From contig CALKJU010000049.1 in NCBI GenBank assembly GCA_937995535.1, positions 1 to 33,955 of the forward strand: DNA of 33,955 nt, in the 5' to 3' direction. Of this stretch, positions 1 to 7,714 are shown in pieces. Position 1 is the stretch's first letter; every line of letters begins with the position of its first letter. The notes beneath the pieces were generated by a model. It searched no databases, had not been told where the DNA came from, and worked only from the letters and a program-made list of their open reading frames with translations. Origin of the DNA: an uncultured Alphaproteobacteria bacterium. GTDB lineage: Bacteria > Pseudomonadota > Alphaproteobacteria > Geminicoccales > Geminicoccaceae. The translations under genes were made by a program, and so were the position numbers.

Positions 1-60
1 GAGGACCTAGAAAAACGCCTGCACGCGCTGGAGCAGAACCAGCCGAGGAAACGCCGGTGA
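1..60 (+). CDS. C-terminal end of an unrecognised protein (partial)
   Basis: An open frame enters from the left edge, reads EDLEKRLHALEQNQPRKRR and stops with TGA at 58-60. The stop overlaps the GTG start of the next gene (GTGA), the usual sign of translational coupling. The visible tail is charged and probably helical, ending in a basic cluster. It is too short to assign a family. Confidence 0.5.
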   Translation, partial: EDLEKRLHALEQNQPRKRR

Positions 61-482
61 GCATCGCGCGACGGATCGAGCAGCTCGAACGGGAGGCGGC
101 CGAGGACCTCGAAGGCGGCGGCTGGGTCCCCCCGCTGGAGCTGATGCAGGCCTTCGTGACCTCGAAGCCCGACCAGCCATTCACTTGGCCCGAGCCCGAT
201 CCCGCCATGGGATGGGAGTACGTCTCCGGCGCCGAGGCGTTCACCAGCACCTACGAACTGATGCGGCTCCTCGCCCTCGCGACCATCGAGGAACCGGAAC
301 CACCCCCCGAGCCGCCGCGCCCGCCCCGGCCCACCGCGCCGCAGCGGACCGCCGCCGAGCCATCACCGCCCGACCCGCCGCCCTCGCCGCCAGCCCCACC
401 ACGCCGGCCCGACCAGGGGCTACCCGACTATCTCAAAGCCATCCTCAGGCTGAGACCCGACTACGAGCCATCGGGCTGGTAG
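57..482 (+). CDS. Hypothetical protein with proline-rich C-terminal half
   Basis: This 141-residue protein starts with GTG overlapping the stop of the preceding frame. Residues 1-20 are charged and probably helical (MSIARRIEQLEREAAED). Residues 21-75 look like a small folded segment rich in Trp, Phe and acidic residues. Residues 78-120 are a low-complexity tract of Pro, Arg and Ala, and the last 20 residues look structured again (LPDYLKAILRLRPDYE). There is no signal peptide or membrane helix. I do not recognise a family. The charged helix resembles the preceding partial frame (EDLEKRLHALEQ), so the two could be related or phage/element-type accessory proteins, but no phage hallmark is visible. 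Confidence 0.55.
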   Translation: MSIARRIEQLEREAAEDLEGGGWVPPLELMQAFVTSKPDQPFTWPEPDPAMGWEYVSGAEAFTSTYELMRLLALATIEEPEPPPEPPRPPRPTAPQRTAAEPSPPDPPPSPPAPPRRPDQGLPDYLKAILRLRPDYEPSGW

Positions 483-488
483 CCGCCA

Positions 489-564
489 GAAGCCCGCCAA
501 GGCACGATCCGCCCGCCGCCGGCCCCAAATGCCGGCGCGCCTCAATCGGGCGCTGGCGGGCTTC
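489..564. repeat. Nested inverted repeats just after the hypothetical gene
   Basis: Perfect 11-base arms lie at 489-499 (gaagcccgcca) and 554-564 (tggcgggcttc). Between them sits a second perfect hairpin, cgccggc at 517-523 and gccggcg at 531-537, with the 7-base loop cccaaat. The structure begins 6 bases after the stop of the 57-482 gene. No T-run follows, so it is not a classical intrinsic terminator. It could be a 3' RNA structure or part of a mobile-element end. Confidence 0.45.
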
Positions 565-600
565 CAGCCGCCCGCAACGGCCGACTGATCGCAACCCGCC

Positions 601-654
601 GGGTCGCCCGCCGCCTCGCCCGCCGGGTCGCCCGCCGGGTCGCCCGATGGGTCG
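601..654. repeat. 12-bp GC-rich tandem repeat, about 4.5 copies
   Basis: Successive 12-base units start at 601, 613, 625 and 637, with a partial unit at 649. The consensus is gggtcgcccgcc. The second unit begins gcc instead of ggg, and the fourth ends gat instead of gcc. The units are contiguous with no spacers. This is a simple minisatellite inside the gene-free stretch 483-736. Confidence 0.7.
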
Positions 655-671
655 CGTCCTGCTTCCCATGT

Positions 672-698
672 GCTTCCCAGCGCGCCCTTCTGGGAAGC
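672..698. other. Perfect 9-bp hairpin downstream of tRNA-Arg
   Basis: gcttcccag at 672-680 pairs with ctgggaagc at 690-698 around a 9-base loop. On the minus strand it lies 39 bases beyond the 3' end of the tRNA, so it could help define the end of that transcript, but no U-tract follows. An extra half copy (gcttccca) lies at 661-668. Confidence 0.35.
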
Positions 699-736
699 AG
701 GAGCCCGGACGGAGGGCAACTATCGGTTCTGCTTCT

Positions 737-812
737 TGGCGCGCCCGGAAGGAGTCGAACCCTCAACCTTCTGATCCGTAGTCAGATGCTCTATCCATTG
801 AGCTACGGGCGC
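737..812 (-). tRNA. tRNA-Arg (anticodon ACG)
   Basis: The reverse complement folds as a full cloverleaf. The acceptor stem is GCGCCCG (812-806) paired with CGGGCGC (747-741). The D arm is GCTC/GAGC. The anticodon stem is TCTGA/TCAGA with loop CTACGGA, giving anticodon ACG. The T arm is GAGGG-TTCGACT-CCTTC with one G-U pair. The discriminator is G (740) and CCA is encoded (739-737). Anticodon ACG reads CGU/CGC/CGA after A34 is deaminated to inosine by TadA. The 3' end points toward the hypothetical and repeat-rich segment at 1-736, the orientation in which integrated elements attach. Confidence 0.95.
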
Positions 813-843
813 GCGACGGTGATGGGCATGTAGCGACCGGCGG

Positions 844-861
844 GGCGGCTGGCAAGCCGCC
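844..861 (-). terminator. Stem-loop after the sco1-like gene
   Basis: ggcggct (844-850) and agccgcc (855-861) form a perfect 7-bp stem with a 4-base loop, 15 bases after the stop of the Sco1-like gene on the minus strand. There is no U-run, so termination would need Rho or the structure may only protect the 3' end. Confidence 0.3.
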
Positions 862-876
862 TGCGGCGGAGCGCCG

Positions 877-1479
877 TCAGCCGACCAGTTCCTGGAGGCG
901 CGCCGCCATCGCCTCGGATGTGGTGTCATGGCTGAAATGCGTCGCATAGCCGCCGTCCGGCCGCATCAGGTAGGTGAAGGTCGAGTGGTCGACGAGATAG
1001 TTGCCGTCGGGCCGCGGCTCGCCCTTGCGCACATAGACCCGCCACTCGCGGACCGCGGCCTGGATCTCCTCGGGCGTCCCGGTAAGGCCCATCAGCCGCG
1101 GGTGGAAGGCGGACACGTACTCCTTGAGCACCTCGGGCGTATCGCGCTCGGGATCGACCGTGATCAGGACCGGCTGGATGCGCTCGGCGGTGGCCGGCGG
1201 CAGCGCGTCGAGCGCCCCGGCGATCGTGTCGAGGCCCAGCGGGCAGGCGTCCGGACACCACGTGTAGCCGAAATAGATCAGCGCCCACTTACCTTTCAGA
1301 TCGCTGTCCGTGACCGGCTTGCCATCCTGGTCGACGAGGCGAAAGGGGCCGCCGATCGGGACCGGGCTGTCCGCCGTCACCGGCTCGGCGGCGAAGCGCT
1401 CGAGCCACAGCCAGCCGGCGACGGCGAGCCCCACGGTGAGCATCAAGGCGCCGATCGTCCAGGCGAGCCAACGCGGCAT
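877..1479 (-). CDS. SCO1/SenC-family copper chaperone for cytochrome oxidase
   Basis: This 200-residue protein has one N-terminal membrane anchor (about residues 5-27) followed by a periplasmic thioredoxin-like domain. The copper-binding motif is visible as CPDAC (Cys75, Cys79), with the distal histidine His165 in LVDHSTFTYLM. SCO1 proteins deliver copper to the CuA site of cytochrome c oxidase subunit II and also reduce its cysteines. The chosen ATG (1479) is preceded by AGGAG at 7 bases and gives a normal family length. Frame upstream of it has no signal-like sequence. It lies 11 bases behind the stop of the DadA-like gene, so the two are probably co-transcribed although no functional link is obvious. 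Confidence 0.93.
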   Translation of the reverse strand: MPRWLAWTIGALMLTVGLAVAGWLWLERFAAEPVTADSPVPIGGPFRLVDQDGKPVTDSDLKGKWALIYFGYTWCPDACPLGLDTIAGALDALPPATAERIQPVLITVDPERDTPEVLKEYVSAFHPRLMGLTGTPEEIQAAVREWRVYVRKGEPRPDGNYLVDHSTFTYLMRPDGGYATHFSHDTTSEAMAARLQELVG

Positions 1480-1490
1480 GGCGGTGCTCC

Positions 1491-2747
1491 TCACCAGTAG
1501 CGCCGCTCCGGGCGGAACGGCGCGAGGTCGATCCCAGGTGCTCGGCCGGCGATGAGGTCGGCGATCAGCCGGCCGGTCAGCGGCCCCAGCGTCAGCCCGA
1601 TATGCTGGTGGCCGAACGCCAGCCATACATTGGGTCGCATCGGTGCCCTGCCAATGACCGGGCGGCTGTCCGGCGTCGAGGGGCGGCAGCCTTGCCAGGT
1701 GGCGAGGATGCGTCCGGCGAGGCCGGGCAGGACGCGGCGGGCGATCGGCACGAGGCGCCGCACCCGGCGGTCGTCGGGTGGGGCGGTCGGACTCGCCAGC
1801 TCGACGCCGCCCGTCAGCCGCAGGCCCTGGTCCATCGGCGCGAGCAGGAAGCCGTGCTCGACGAAATAGACCGGACGGTGCAGGGTCGGCTCCGGATGCT
1901 CGAGCATCACATGATAGCCGCGCTCCGCCTCGAGTGGCACCGAAGCGCCGGCGAGCCGCGCGAAGCGCCGCGAGAAGACGCCGGCGGCGATCACCAGATG
2001 ATCGAGGGAGAGCGGCCCGGCGGTCGTGCGCAGCAGCGCCACCGGCCCGGGATCGGGCGGGATGTCGAACGCCTCGGCCCGGACCACGCGCCCGCCGTCG
2101 CGGACGAAGGCCTGCACGATCCGCTCGACGTAACGGCGCGGATCGCGCACCGCACGATTGTGCGGCATCAGGAGCCCGGCGCGCAGCTCGGGCGCCAGTG
2201 CCGGCTCGAGATCGTGCGGCTCGCCGTCGGCGAGGAGCGTGTGGTCGATGCCGAAGCGCTCGTAGGCTTCCCGTTCGGGCGCGGTCGCGGCCAGCAGCGC
2301 GGCTTGGTCGCGCGCCACCTTGAGCCAGCCGCCACGGCGCACGAGGTCGCCCAGGCCGGCACGCTGGATGACCGCGTCATGCGCTTGGTCGGCGTGGGCG
2401 AGGAGCGTGGCGAGCGCCGCCGTCGTGGCTGCCACCTGCGCCGGCCGACAGGCCAGCGCGACGCGCAGGAGCCAGGGCAGCAGTCGCGGCAGATAGGCCC
2501 AGCGGATCGCCAGTGGCCCGACCGGGTCGACCAGCAGCGCCGGCAGCTTGCGCAGGGTCTCGGGCGTCGCGATCGGCATGCAGCTGCCGAGGCTGATCAC
2601 GCCGGCATTGCCGGACGAGGTGCCAGCGCCGGGCGGCAGGCGGTCGACCAGCGTGACGTCGTGCCCGTCGGCCCGAAGAAAGAGCGCGGCGCAGGCGCCG
2701 ACGATGCCGCCGCCCAGCACGACCACGCGCTGCCCGCCCGCGCTCAT
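1491..2747 (-). CDS. FAD-dependent D-amino-acid dehydrogenase-like oxidoreductase (DadA/DAO family)
   Basis: This 418-residue protein matches the usual DadA length. Residues 6-40 are the Rossmann FAD-binding segment (VVVLGGGIVGACAALFL, then an acidic VTLVDR), followed by GTSSGNAG, typical of DadA-type oxidases. The C-terminal FAD contact block shows GCRPSTPDSRPVIG and GHQHIGLTLGPLTG. DadA enzymes oxidatively deaminate D-amino acids and feed electrons to quinones, but glycine oxidase and hydroxyproline/opine-oxidase relatives share this fold, so the substrate is uncertain. The ATG at 2747 is preferred over an in-frame ATG at 2783 because homologues start just before the dinucleotide-binding strand. 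It is divergent from the nitroreductase gene and upstream of the Sco1-like gene. Confidence 0.85.
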   Translation of the reverse strand: MSAGGQRVVVLGGGIVGACAALFLRADGHDVTLVDRLPPGAGTSSGNAGVISLGSCMPIATPETLRKLPALLVDPVGPLAIRWAYLPRLLPWLLRVALACRPAQVAATTAALATLLAHADQAHDAVIQRAGLGDLVRRGGWLKVARDQAALLAATAPEREAYERFGIDHTLLADGEPHDLEPALAPELRAGLLMPHNRAVRDPRRYVERIVQAFVRDGGRVVRAEAFDIPPDPGPVALLRTTAGPLSLDHLVIAAGVFSRRFARLAGASVPLEAERGYHVMLEHPEPTLHRPVYFVEHGFLLAPMDQGLRLTGGVELASPTAPPDDRRVRRLVPIARRVLPGLAGRILATWQGCRPSTPDSRPVIGRAPMRPNVWLAFGHQHIGLTLGPLTGRLIADLIAGRAPGIDLAPFRPERRYW

Positions 2748-2836
2748 CGGCCGCCGGTCAAGGTGATGGAGCCCATGCCGCACGGGGCCTTAGATGGCGC
2801 ACCGACCAACCGCAACCGGCACGGCGAGGACCCGCG

Positions 2837-3463
2837 ATGCGCAAACCCGCGACGACCGCCTTCGCGCTGCATCCGCTGATCGCCGAGCGGTGGAGCCCGC
2901 GCGCCTTCGCCGAGACCCCTTTGGCCGACGCGGAACTCGGCGCGCTGCTCGAGGCGGCCCGCTGGGCGCCGTCGGCCTTCAACGAGCAGCCCTGGCGGCT
3001 GATCGTCACTCGGCGCGGCCAGGGCGTTGCTTGGCAGCGGCTGTTCGACACGCTGTCGGAGGGCAACCGCGTCTGGTGTGCCCGGGTTCCGGTGCTGATC
3101 CTGTCCGTTGCGATGCTGCATCGACGGCGCGACGGGCTACCGAACCGGACCGCGCAGCACGATCTGGGCCTCGCCACGGCCCAGCTCATGCTCCAGGCCC
3201 GTGCGCTCGATCTCGCTACCCACGCCATGGCCGGCTTCGACCGGGACCGGGCCCGCGCCGCCTTTGCCGTACCCGAGGACTGCGAGCCGGTGGCGGTGAT
3301 CGCGGTTGGCCGACAGGACCGGCCCGAGTCTTTGCCGGAGCCGGTGCGCGCGCGGGAGCTGGCGCCGCGCGAGCGGCTCGGGCTGGACGCAATCGCCTTC
3401 GCCGGTAGATGGGGCGAGCCGCTGCGTCTCGCGGCGGCACCCGAGCGGCGCGGAGCCGGCTGA
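2837..3463 (+). CDS. Nitroreductase-family FMN oxidoreductase
   Basis: This 208-residue protein carries the family N-terminal signature RWSPRAF followed by ARWAPSAFNEQPWRLIV, the segments that bind FMN and the active-site cleft. Members are usually cytosolic homodimeric flavoproteins using NAD(P)H to reduce nitro compounds, quinones or enones. The true substrate cannot be read from sequence. The stop TGA (3461-3463) overlaps the ATG of nadE, so translation is coupled and the enzyme is in an operon with NAD synthesis. Confidence 0.88.
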   Translation: MRKPATTAFALHPLIAERWSPRAFAETPLADAELGALLEAARWAPSAFNEQPWRLIVTRRGQGVAWQRLFDTLSEGNRVWCARVPVLILSVAMLHRRRDGLPNRTAQHDLGLATAQLMLQARALDLATHAMAGFDRDRARAAFAVPEDCEPVAVIAVGRQDRPESLPEPVRARELAPRERLGLDAIAFAGRWGEPLRLAAAPERRGAG

Positions 3464-5166
3464 TGGACGCGTTCGTCATCGCCCTGGCCCAGGGCAACCC
3501 GACCGTCGGTGATCTCGAAGGCAACCTGGCGCTGATCCGCCGCCTGCGTGCGGCCGCGGCGGCCGAGGGAGCCCATCTCGTCGTCCTGTCCGAGCTGTGC
3601 GTGATCGGGTATCCCCCGGAGGATCTGGTCCTCAAGCCGGCTCTCACCCAGCACGCCGAGCGGGTCGTGACGCGGTTGGCGGCGGAGACGGCCGACGGTG
3701 GGCCGGCGCTGCTCATCGGGAGCCCGTGGCGCGATCCTGCGGGTCGGCTGTTCAATGCCGCGGTCCTCGTCGGCGAGGGCCGCGTGCTGGCGCGCCGGGC
3801 CAAGCACGCGCTGCCCAATTACGGCGTGTTCGACGAGAAGCGGGTGTTCGAGCCCGGCCCGGTGCCGGGACCGATGGTGCTGCCGCTGGCCGGTGGCGAG
3901 ACGCTGCGGCTCGGCGTCATGGTCTGCGAGGACATGTGGGGCGAGGACGTAGCCGAGGCACTGGGCGAAAGCGGCGCCGAGATCCTCGTCGTCATCAACG
4001 GCTCCCCGTTTGAGACGGAAAAACCCGAGCAGCGCCTGCAGCTGGCCGTGGCACGCGCCACCGAGACCGGTCTGCCGCTGATCTATGTCAACCAGTGGGG
4101 CGGGCAGGACGAGCTGGTGTTCGACGGCGCCTCGTTCGCGCTCGACGCCGATCGGACCCTGGTCACGCAGGCGCCGATGCTCGAAGAAGCGGTGATCGCC
4201 ACCCGCTGGCGCCGCGACACGGATGGCATGCGCCTGGTCGCCATCGGGCGCGGACCGATCGCTCCGGCTCTACCGCCGCTGGAGGCGATCTACCGGGTGA
4301 TGGTCACGGGCCTGCGCGACTATGTCGAGAAGAACCGCTTTCCCGGGGTCGTGCTGGGACTGTCGGGTGGTGTCGACTCCGCGCTGTCGGCCGCCGTCGC
4401 CGTCGATGCGCTCGGTGCCGAGCGGGTGCGCGCGGTGATGATGCCGTCGCGCTACACGAGCCGCGAGAGCCTCGAGGACGCCACCACCTGCGCGCGACTG
4501 CTCGGCGTGCGCCTCGACGAGATCGGCATCGAGCCGGCGGTCGAGGCGTTCCAGCACATGCTGGCGCCGGTGTTCGAGAACCGCACGCCGGACACCACCG
4601 AGGAGAACATCCAGTCGCGGATCCGTGGCGTGATCCTGATGGGCATTTCCAACAAGCTCGGGCCCATGGTCCTGACCACCGGCAACAAGTCCGAGATGTC
4701 GGTCGGCTACGCCACCCTCTACGGCGACATGGCGGGCGGCTATTCGGTGCTCAAGGACGTGTACAAGACGACCGTCTTCGCGCTGAGCCGGCTGCGCAAC
4801 GAGCGGCGGCCACACGACTGCCTCGGGCCGGACGGGTTGGTCATCCCGGAGCGGATCATCACCAAGCCGCCGACCGCCGAACTGCGCGCGGACCAGAAGG
4901 ACGAGGACTCGCTCCCGCCCTACCCGGTGCTGGACCGCGTCCTGCACGGCCTCGTCGAGGAGGATCTGAGCCCGCGCGAGCTGGTGGCACGGGGCGAGGA
5001 CCCGGAGGTCGTCCGGAAGGTCTCCAATCTGCTCGACCTCGCCGAGTACAAACGCCGTCAGGCGCCGCCCGGGGTCAAGATCACCCGCAAGGCGTTCGGC
5101 CGCGACCGCCGTTACCCGATCACCAACGCTTTTCGCCGGATCGGCCTGCGCGAGATCGGCAGCTGA
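3463..5166 (+). CDS. nadE: Glutamine-dependent NAD+ synthetase
   Basis: This 567-residue two-domain enzyme makes NAD+ from nicotinate adenine dinucleotide, ATP and glutamine. The N-terminal carbon-nitrogen hydrolase domain (about 1-250) has the full catalytic triad: Glu44 in LSELCVIGY, Lys114 in RRAKHALPNYG and Cys155 in VMVCEDMWG. The C-terminal synthetase domain starts near residue 280 and carries the pyrophosphatase P-loop SGGVDS at 301-306. TTGNKSEMSVGY and the KPPTAELR block near the end are also typical of NadE. The start is the ATG overlapping the nitroreductase stop. An upstream in-frame start would add 18 residues inside that gene and is not needed. Confidence 0.96.
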   Translation: MDAFVIALAQGNPTVGDLEGNLALIRRLRAAAAAEGAHLVVLSELCVIGYPPEDLVLKPALTQHAERVVTRLAAETADGGPALLIGSPWRDPAGRLFNAAVLVGEGRVLARRAKHALPNYGVFDEKRVFEPGPVPGPMVLPLAGGETLRLGVMVCEDMWGEDVAEALGESGAEILVVINGSPFETEKPEQRLQLAVARATETGLPLIYVNQWGGQDELVFDGASFALDADRTLVTQAPMLEEAVIATRWRRDTDGMRLVAIGRGPIAPALPPLEAIYRVMVTGLRDYVEKNRFPGVVLGLSGGVDSALSAAVAVDALGAERVRAVMMPSRYTSRESLEDATTCARLLGVRLDEIGIEPAVEAFQHMLAPVFENRTPDTTEENIQSRIRGVILMGISNKLGPMVLTTGNKSEMSVGYATLYGDMAGGYSVLKDVYKTTVFALSRLRNERRPHDCLGPDGLVIPERIITKPPTAELRADQKDEDSLPPYPVLDRVLHGLVEEDLSPRELVARGEDPEVVRKVSNLLDLAEYKRRQAPPGVKITRKAFGRDRRYPITNAFRRIGLREIGS

Positions 5167-5199
5167 CGGCTGCTTCGCCGGCTACCGCGGCCGGCTCCG

Positions 5200-5228
5200 T
5201 TGTGCCGATCCGCTCGCTGCCCTATATC
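5200..5228 (+). promoter_or_regulatory. Candidate promoter of purC-purS
   Basis: TTGTGC (5200-5205) and TATATC (5223-5228) are separated by 17 bases and resemble a housekeeping -35/-10 pair. They lie about 75 bases before the purC start in a 138-base gap. A short GC stem (gccggc at 5177-5182 and 5190-5195) sits just upstream and may mark the end of the nadE transcript. The match is inferred by eye only. Confidence 0.35.
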
Positions 5229-5304
5229 CAGGTGGCCCGTGTGAGGCGGGCGCCACCGGCCTGCGCGGGCACGCCGGGCGCGGCGGATGGTGGCGGGAGC
5301 GATG

Positions 5305-6069
5305 GTGAGCCGGCGCAGGACAGTCTACGAAGGCAAGGCCAAGACCCTGTTCGAGGGGCCGGAGCCGGGTACGCTGGTCCAGTACTTCAAGGACGACGCG
5401 ACCGCCTTCAACAATCAGAAGAAGGGTGTCATCACCGGCAAGGGGGTGCTCAACAACCGCATCTCCGAGTATCTGATGCTGCGGCTGGGCGAGATCGGTG
5501 TCCCGACGCACTTCGTGCGCCGTCTCAACATGCGCGAACAGCTCATTCGCGAGGTGGAGATCGTCCCGATCGAGGTCGTCGTCCGCAACATCGCCGCCGG
5601 CAGCCTCGCGCAGCGCTTCAAGCTCGAGGAGGGCTCGCTGCTCCCGCGCTCGATCGTCGAGTACTACTACAAGTCGGATGAGCTGGGCGATCCGCTGGTG
5701 AGCGAGGAGCACATCACGGCGTTCGGCTGGGCGACCTACCAGGAGCTCGACGAGATCCTCAACCTCACCTTGCGGATCAACGACTTCCTGTGCGGTCTGT
5801 TCATCGGCGTCGGCCTCAAGCTGGTCGATCTGAAGCTGGAGTACGGCCGGCTCTGGGAGGAGGACGAGATGCGCCTCGTCCTGGCCGACGAGATCAGCCC
5901 GGACAATTGCCGGCTGTGGGACTCGCGGACCAACGAGCGGCTCGACAAGGATCGCTTCCGCCGCGACCTCGGCAAGGTCGAGGAAGGCTACCAGGAGATT
6001 GCCCGGCGCCTCGGTATCCTGCCGGAGGCGGGCCGTGGTGACCTGCGCGGCCCCGACACGATGCAATGA
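5305..6069 (+). CDS. purC: Phosphoribosylaminoimidazole-succinocarboxamide synthase (SAICAR synthetase)
   Basis: PurC joins CAIR and aspartate using ATP in de novo purine synthesis. The protein is 254 residues from the GTG at 5305. The N-terminus [25 protein letters not shown] and the motif [18 protein letters not shown] are characteristic. [10 protein letters not shown] and [12 protein letters not shown] form the aspartate/ATP site. GTG 5305 has GGGAG at 5 bases. An ATG at 5302 is possible but leaves only 2 bases to the same site, and ATG 5287 is longer than homologues. The stop overlaps the purS start (ATGA). Confidence 0.95.
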   Translation: MSRRRTVYEGKAKTLFEGPEPGTLVQYFKDDATAFNNQKKGVITGKGVLNNRISEYLMLRLGEIGVPTHFVRRLNMREQLIREVEIVPIEVVVRNIAAGSLAQRFKLEEGSLLPRSIVEYYYKSDELGDPLVSEEHITAFGWATYQELDEILNLTLRINDFLCGLFIGVGLKLVDLKLEYGRLWEEDEMRLVLADEISPDNCRLWDSRTNERLDKDRFRRDLGKVEEGYQEIARRLGILPEAGRGDLRGPDTMQ

Positions 6070-6305
6070 AGGCCCGGGTCGCGATCTCGTACCGCGAGGG
6101 CGTGCTCGATCCGGAGGCTGTGGCCATCGAGCGCTCGCTCAGGGGGCTGGGCTTCGACACGGTCACGGGCGTGCGGCGCACGAAGCTGCTCGAGCTCGAT
6201 CTCGCCGAGACCGATCGCGCTGCCGCCGAGGCGCGGGTCCGCGAGATGTGCGACAAGCTCCTCGCCAATCCGGTGATCGAGAGCTACCGGGTGGAAATCT
6301 CCTAG
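6066..6305 (+). CDS. purS: FGAM synthetase subunit PurS
   Basis: This 79-residue protein is the usual PurS length and shows the family pattern: [17 protein letters not shown] at the start, LRGLGFDTV in the middle and [17 protein letters not shown] at the end. PurS bridges PurQ and PurL, allowing ammonia transfer in the multisubunit formylglycinamidine ribonucleotide synthetase. Here it follows purC with a 4-base overlap, but its partners purQ and purL begin 3.5 kb further on. Its TAG stop (6303-6305) interlocks with the TAG stop of the convergent haem protein gene within CTAG. Confidence 0.95.
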   Translation: MKARVAISYREGVLDPEAVAIERSLRGLGFDTVTGVRRTKLLELDLAETDRAAAEARVREMCDKLLANPVIESYRVEIS

Positions 6306-7705
6306 AGCGAGGACAGGAACGTCAGGAGCGCCGTTCGGTCCTCGGCGCTCATGGTGCGGAACACGTCACGGGCCGCCGCGCCCTCGCCGCCGTGCCAGAG
6401 GATCGCCTCGGCGAGATCACGCGCCCGCCCATCATGCAGCAGGAAGCTGTGACCGTTCACCCTCTCCAGGAGGCCGATCCCCCAGAGCGGCGGGGTACGC
6501 CATTCGCGGCCGTCTGCACCGTGATCCGGACGACCGTCTGCCAGTTCTTCGCCCATGTCGTGCAGGAGCAGATCCGTGAACGGGTGAAAGGTCTGATCGG
6601 CAAGTTCGGGTAGCGGAGCGTCAGGGCCCGTCCGCAAGGTCGGCATATGACAGGCGGAGCAGCCGGCCTCGCGGAACAGACGTCCGCCACGGCGCACCCG
6701 CCGTTGCTCGCTGTCACGCTGCGCCGGGACCGCAAGCAACCGCGTGTAGAGCGTCAGCTTGTGCAAGAACTCGGCGGAAATCTCAGGGCTTCCCCCGGTC
6801 GGCGCGGCGGCACAGGCTTCTTGCACGGGCGGGCAGTTCTCCCTCGGCAACTCGGGCGTGGTGAGGCCTATGTCCCCGAGCGCAGCACCGGAGTTCTGCT
6901 CGTGCAGCGACGCGACGTTCGCCTTCCAGCCGAACCGTCCGGGCCGGGTCGTGCCAACACCGTTGGGGATAGGATTGATGCGGCCCGAGATCCCGTCCCC
7001 ATCGTGATCGTCTGGGTCGGCCAGTGCTTCGAGCGTCTCGACCGGAACGGCCTCAAGCAGCCCGAGGCCGATGATCGCCGGCGCGACCCGAGGCGAGACC
7101 ATCGTCCCTGCGCCGAGTGGCCCGAACGCCAGATCGACCAGCTCGTACCGTGGGCGACGGAGGCTGTAGGGCGTTCCGTCCGCATAGCGGCCCTCCACCT
7201 CCTCATAGGTGACCCGCACGCGACCCTCTGCCGGCACGCCCGGTATCGCTCGCTCGTTGAGTTGGTCGCCGTAGGCCGGGTGCAGCAGCGTGCCGCCGCC
7301 GCCATCGGGCACGCTCAGCCGGACGAGCATCGAGTCCATCGGCCCTTCGCCTGAGGCTGGCGGTCGGCCGCGTCCGTCGCGCGTGTGGCAGCCCGAGCAG
7401 GACACGCGATTGTAGGTCGGCCCGAGACCATCGAAGCTGGCGACCGAGGCGGGGGCGATCGTCCAATTGGTATTGAACAGGCGGTTGCCGAAGAAGAACG
7501 ACCGCTGATGCCCGCGGCGCAGGTTCGCGACCGGGAAGCTGAAGGCCTTGTCCGTGGCGACGACGCGGGTTGTAGCCCCGCCCAGCGCCGTCGTTTGCGG
7601 CAGGGCCAGCAGCTCCGCACGCAGGTCCGATACGCTGTGGCTCGAACCGGCCGCGAGCATCAGCAGCGCACCCGCGGCGGCCGTTGAGGCCCGGCGTCCG
7701 CGCAT
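6302..7705 (-). CDS. Di-haem (two CxxCH) c-type cytochrome oxidoreductase, DUF1111/COG3488 type
   Basis: This 467-residue exported protein has an N-terminal signal peptide (about 1-22, basic MRGRR then a hydrophobic run). Two haem c attachment motifs are visible: CSGCH at 103-107 and CSACH at 349-353. GRFGWKANVASL and the C-terminal LLHDGRARDLAEAILWHGGE, as well as TPPLWGIGL, are characteristic of the so-called thiol or di-haem oxidoreductase family related to MauG/bacterial peroxidases. These proteins are regularly encoded beside imelysins in iron-regulated loci, as here (9-base gap after the imelysin gene). The biochemical reaction is not established for the family, so a role in periplasmic iron handling is inference. 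Its stop overlaps the purS stop tail-to-tail. Confidence 0.88.
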   Translation of the reverse strand: MRGRRASTAAAGALLMLAAGSSHSVSDLRAELLALPQTTALGGATTRVVATDKAFSFPVANLRRGHQRSFFFGNRLFNTNWTIAPASVASFDGLGPTYNRVSCSGCHTRDGRGRPPASGEGPMDSMLVRLSVPDGGGGTLLHPAYGDQLNERAIPGVPAEGRVRVTYEEVEGRYADGTPYSLRRPRYELVDLAFGPLGAGTMVSPRVAPAIIGLGLLEAVPVETLEALADPDDHDGDGISGRINPIPNGVGTTRPGRFGWKANVASLHEQNSGAALGDIGLTTPELPRENCPPVQEACAAAPTGGSPEISAEFLHKLTLYTRLLAVPAQRDSEQRRVRRGGRLFREAGCSACHMPTLRTGPDAPLPELADQTFHPFTDLLLHDMGEELADGRPDHGADGREWRTPPLWGIGLLERVNGHSFLLHDGRARDLAEAILWHGGEGAAARDVFRTMSAEDRTALLTFLSSL

Positions 7706-7714
7706 CGAGACTGC

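Noticed and set aside
601..654. Possible CRISPR array from regular short repeats
   Set aside because: Units are 12 bases, contiguous, without spacers, and no cas gene is present; it is a minisatellite.
1..736. Integrative element attached at tRNA-Arg
   Set aside because: Orientation fits, but no integrase and no direct repeat of the tRNA 3' end was seen in the window, so it is kept only as a question in the findings.
5177..5195. Intrinsic terminator after nadE
   Set aside because: gccggc repeats can form a 6-bp stem, but no T-run follows and such stems are common at this GC content.
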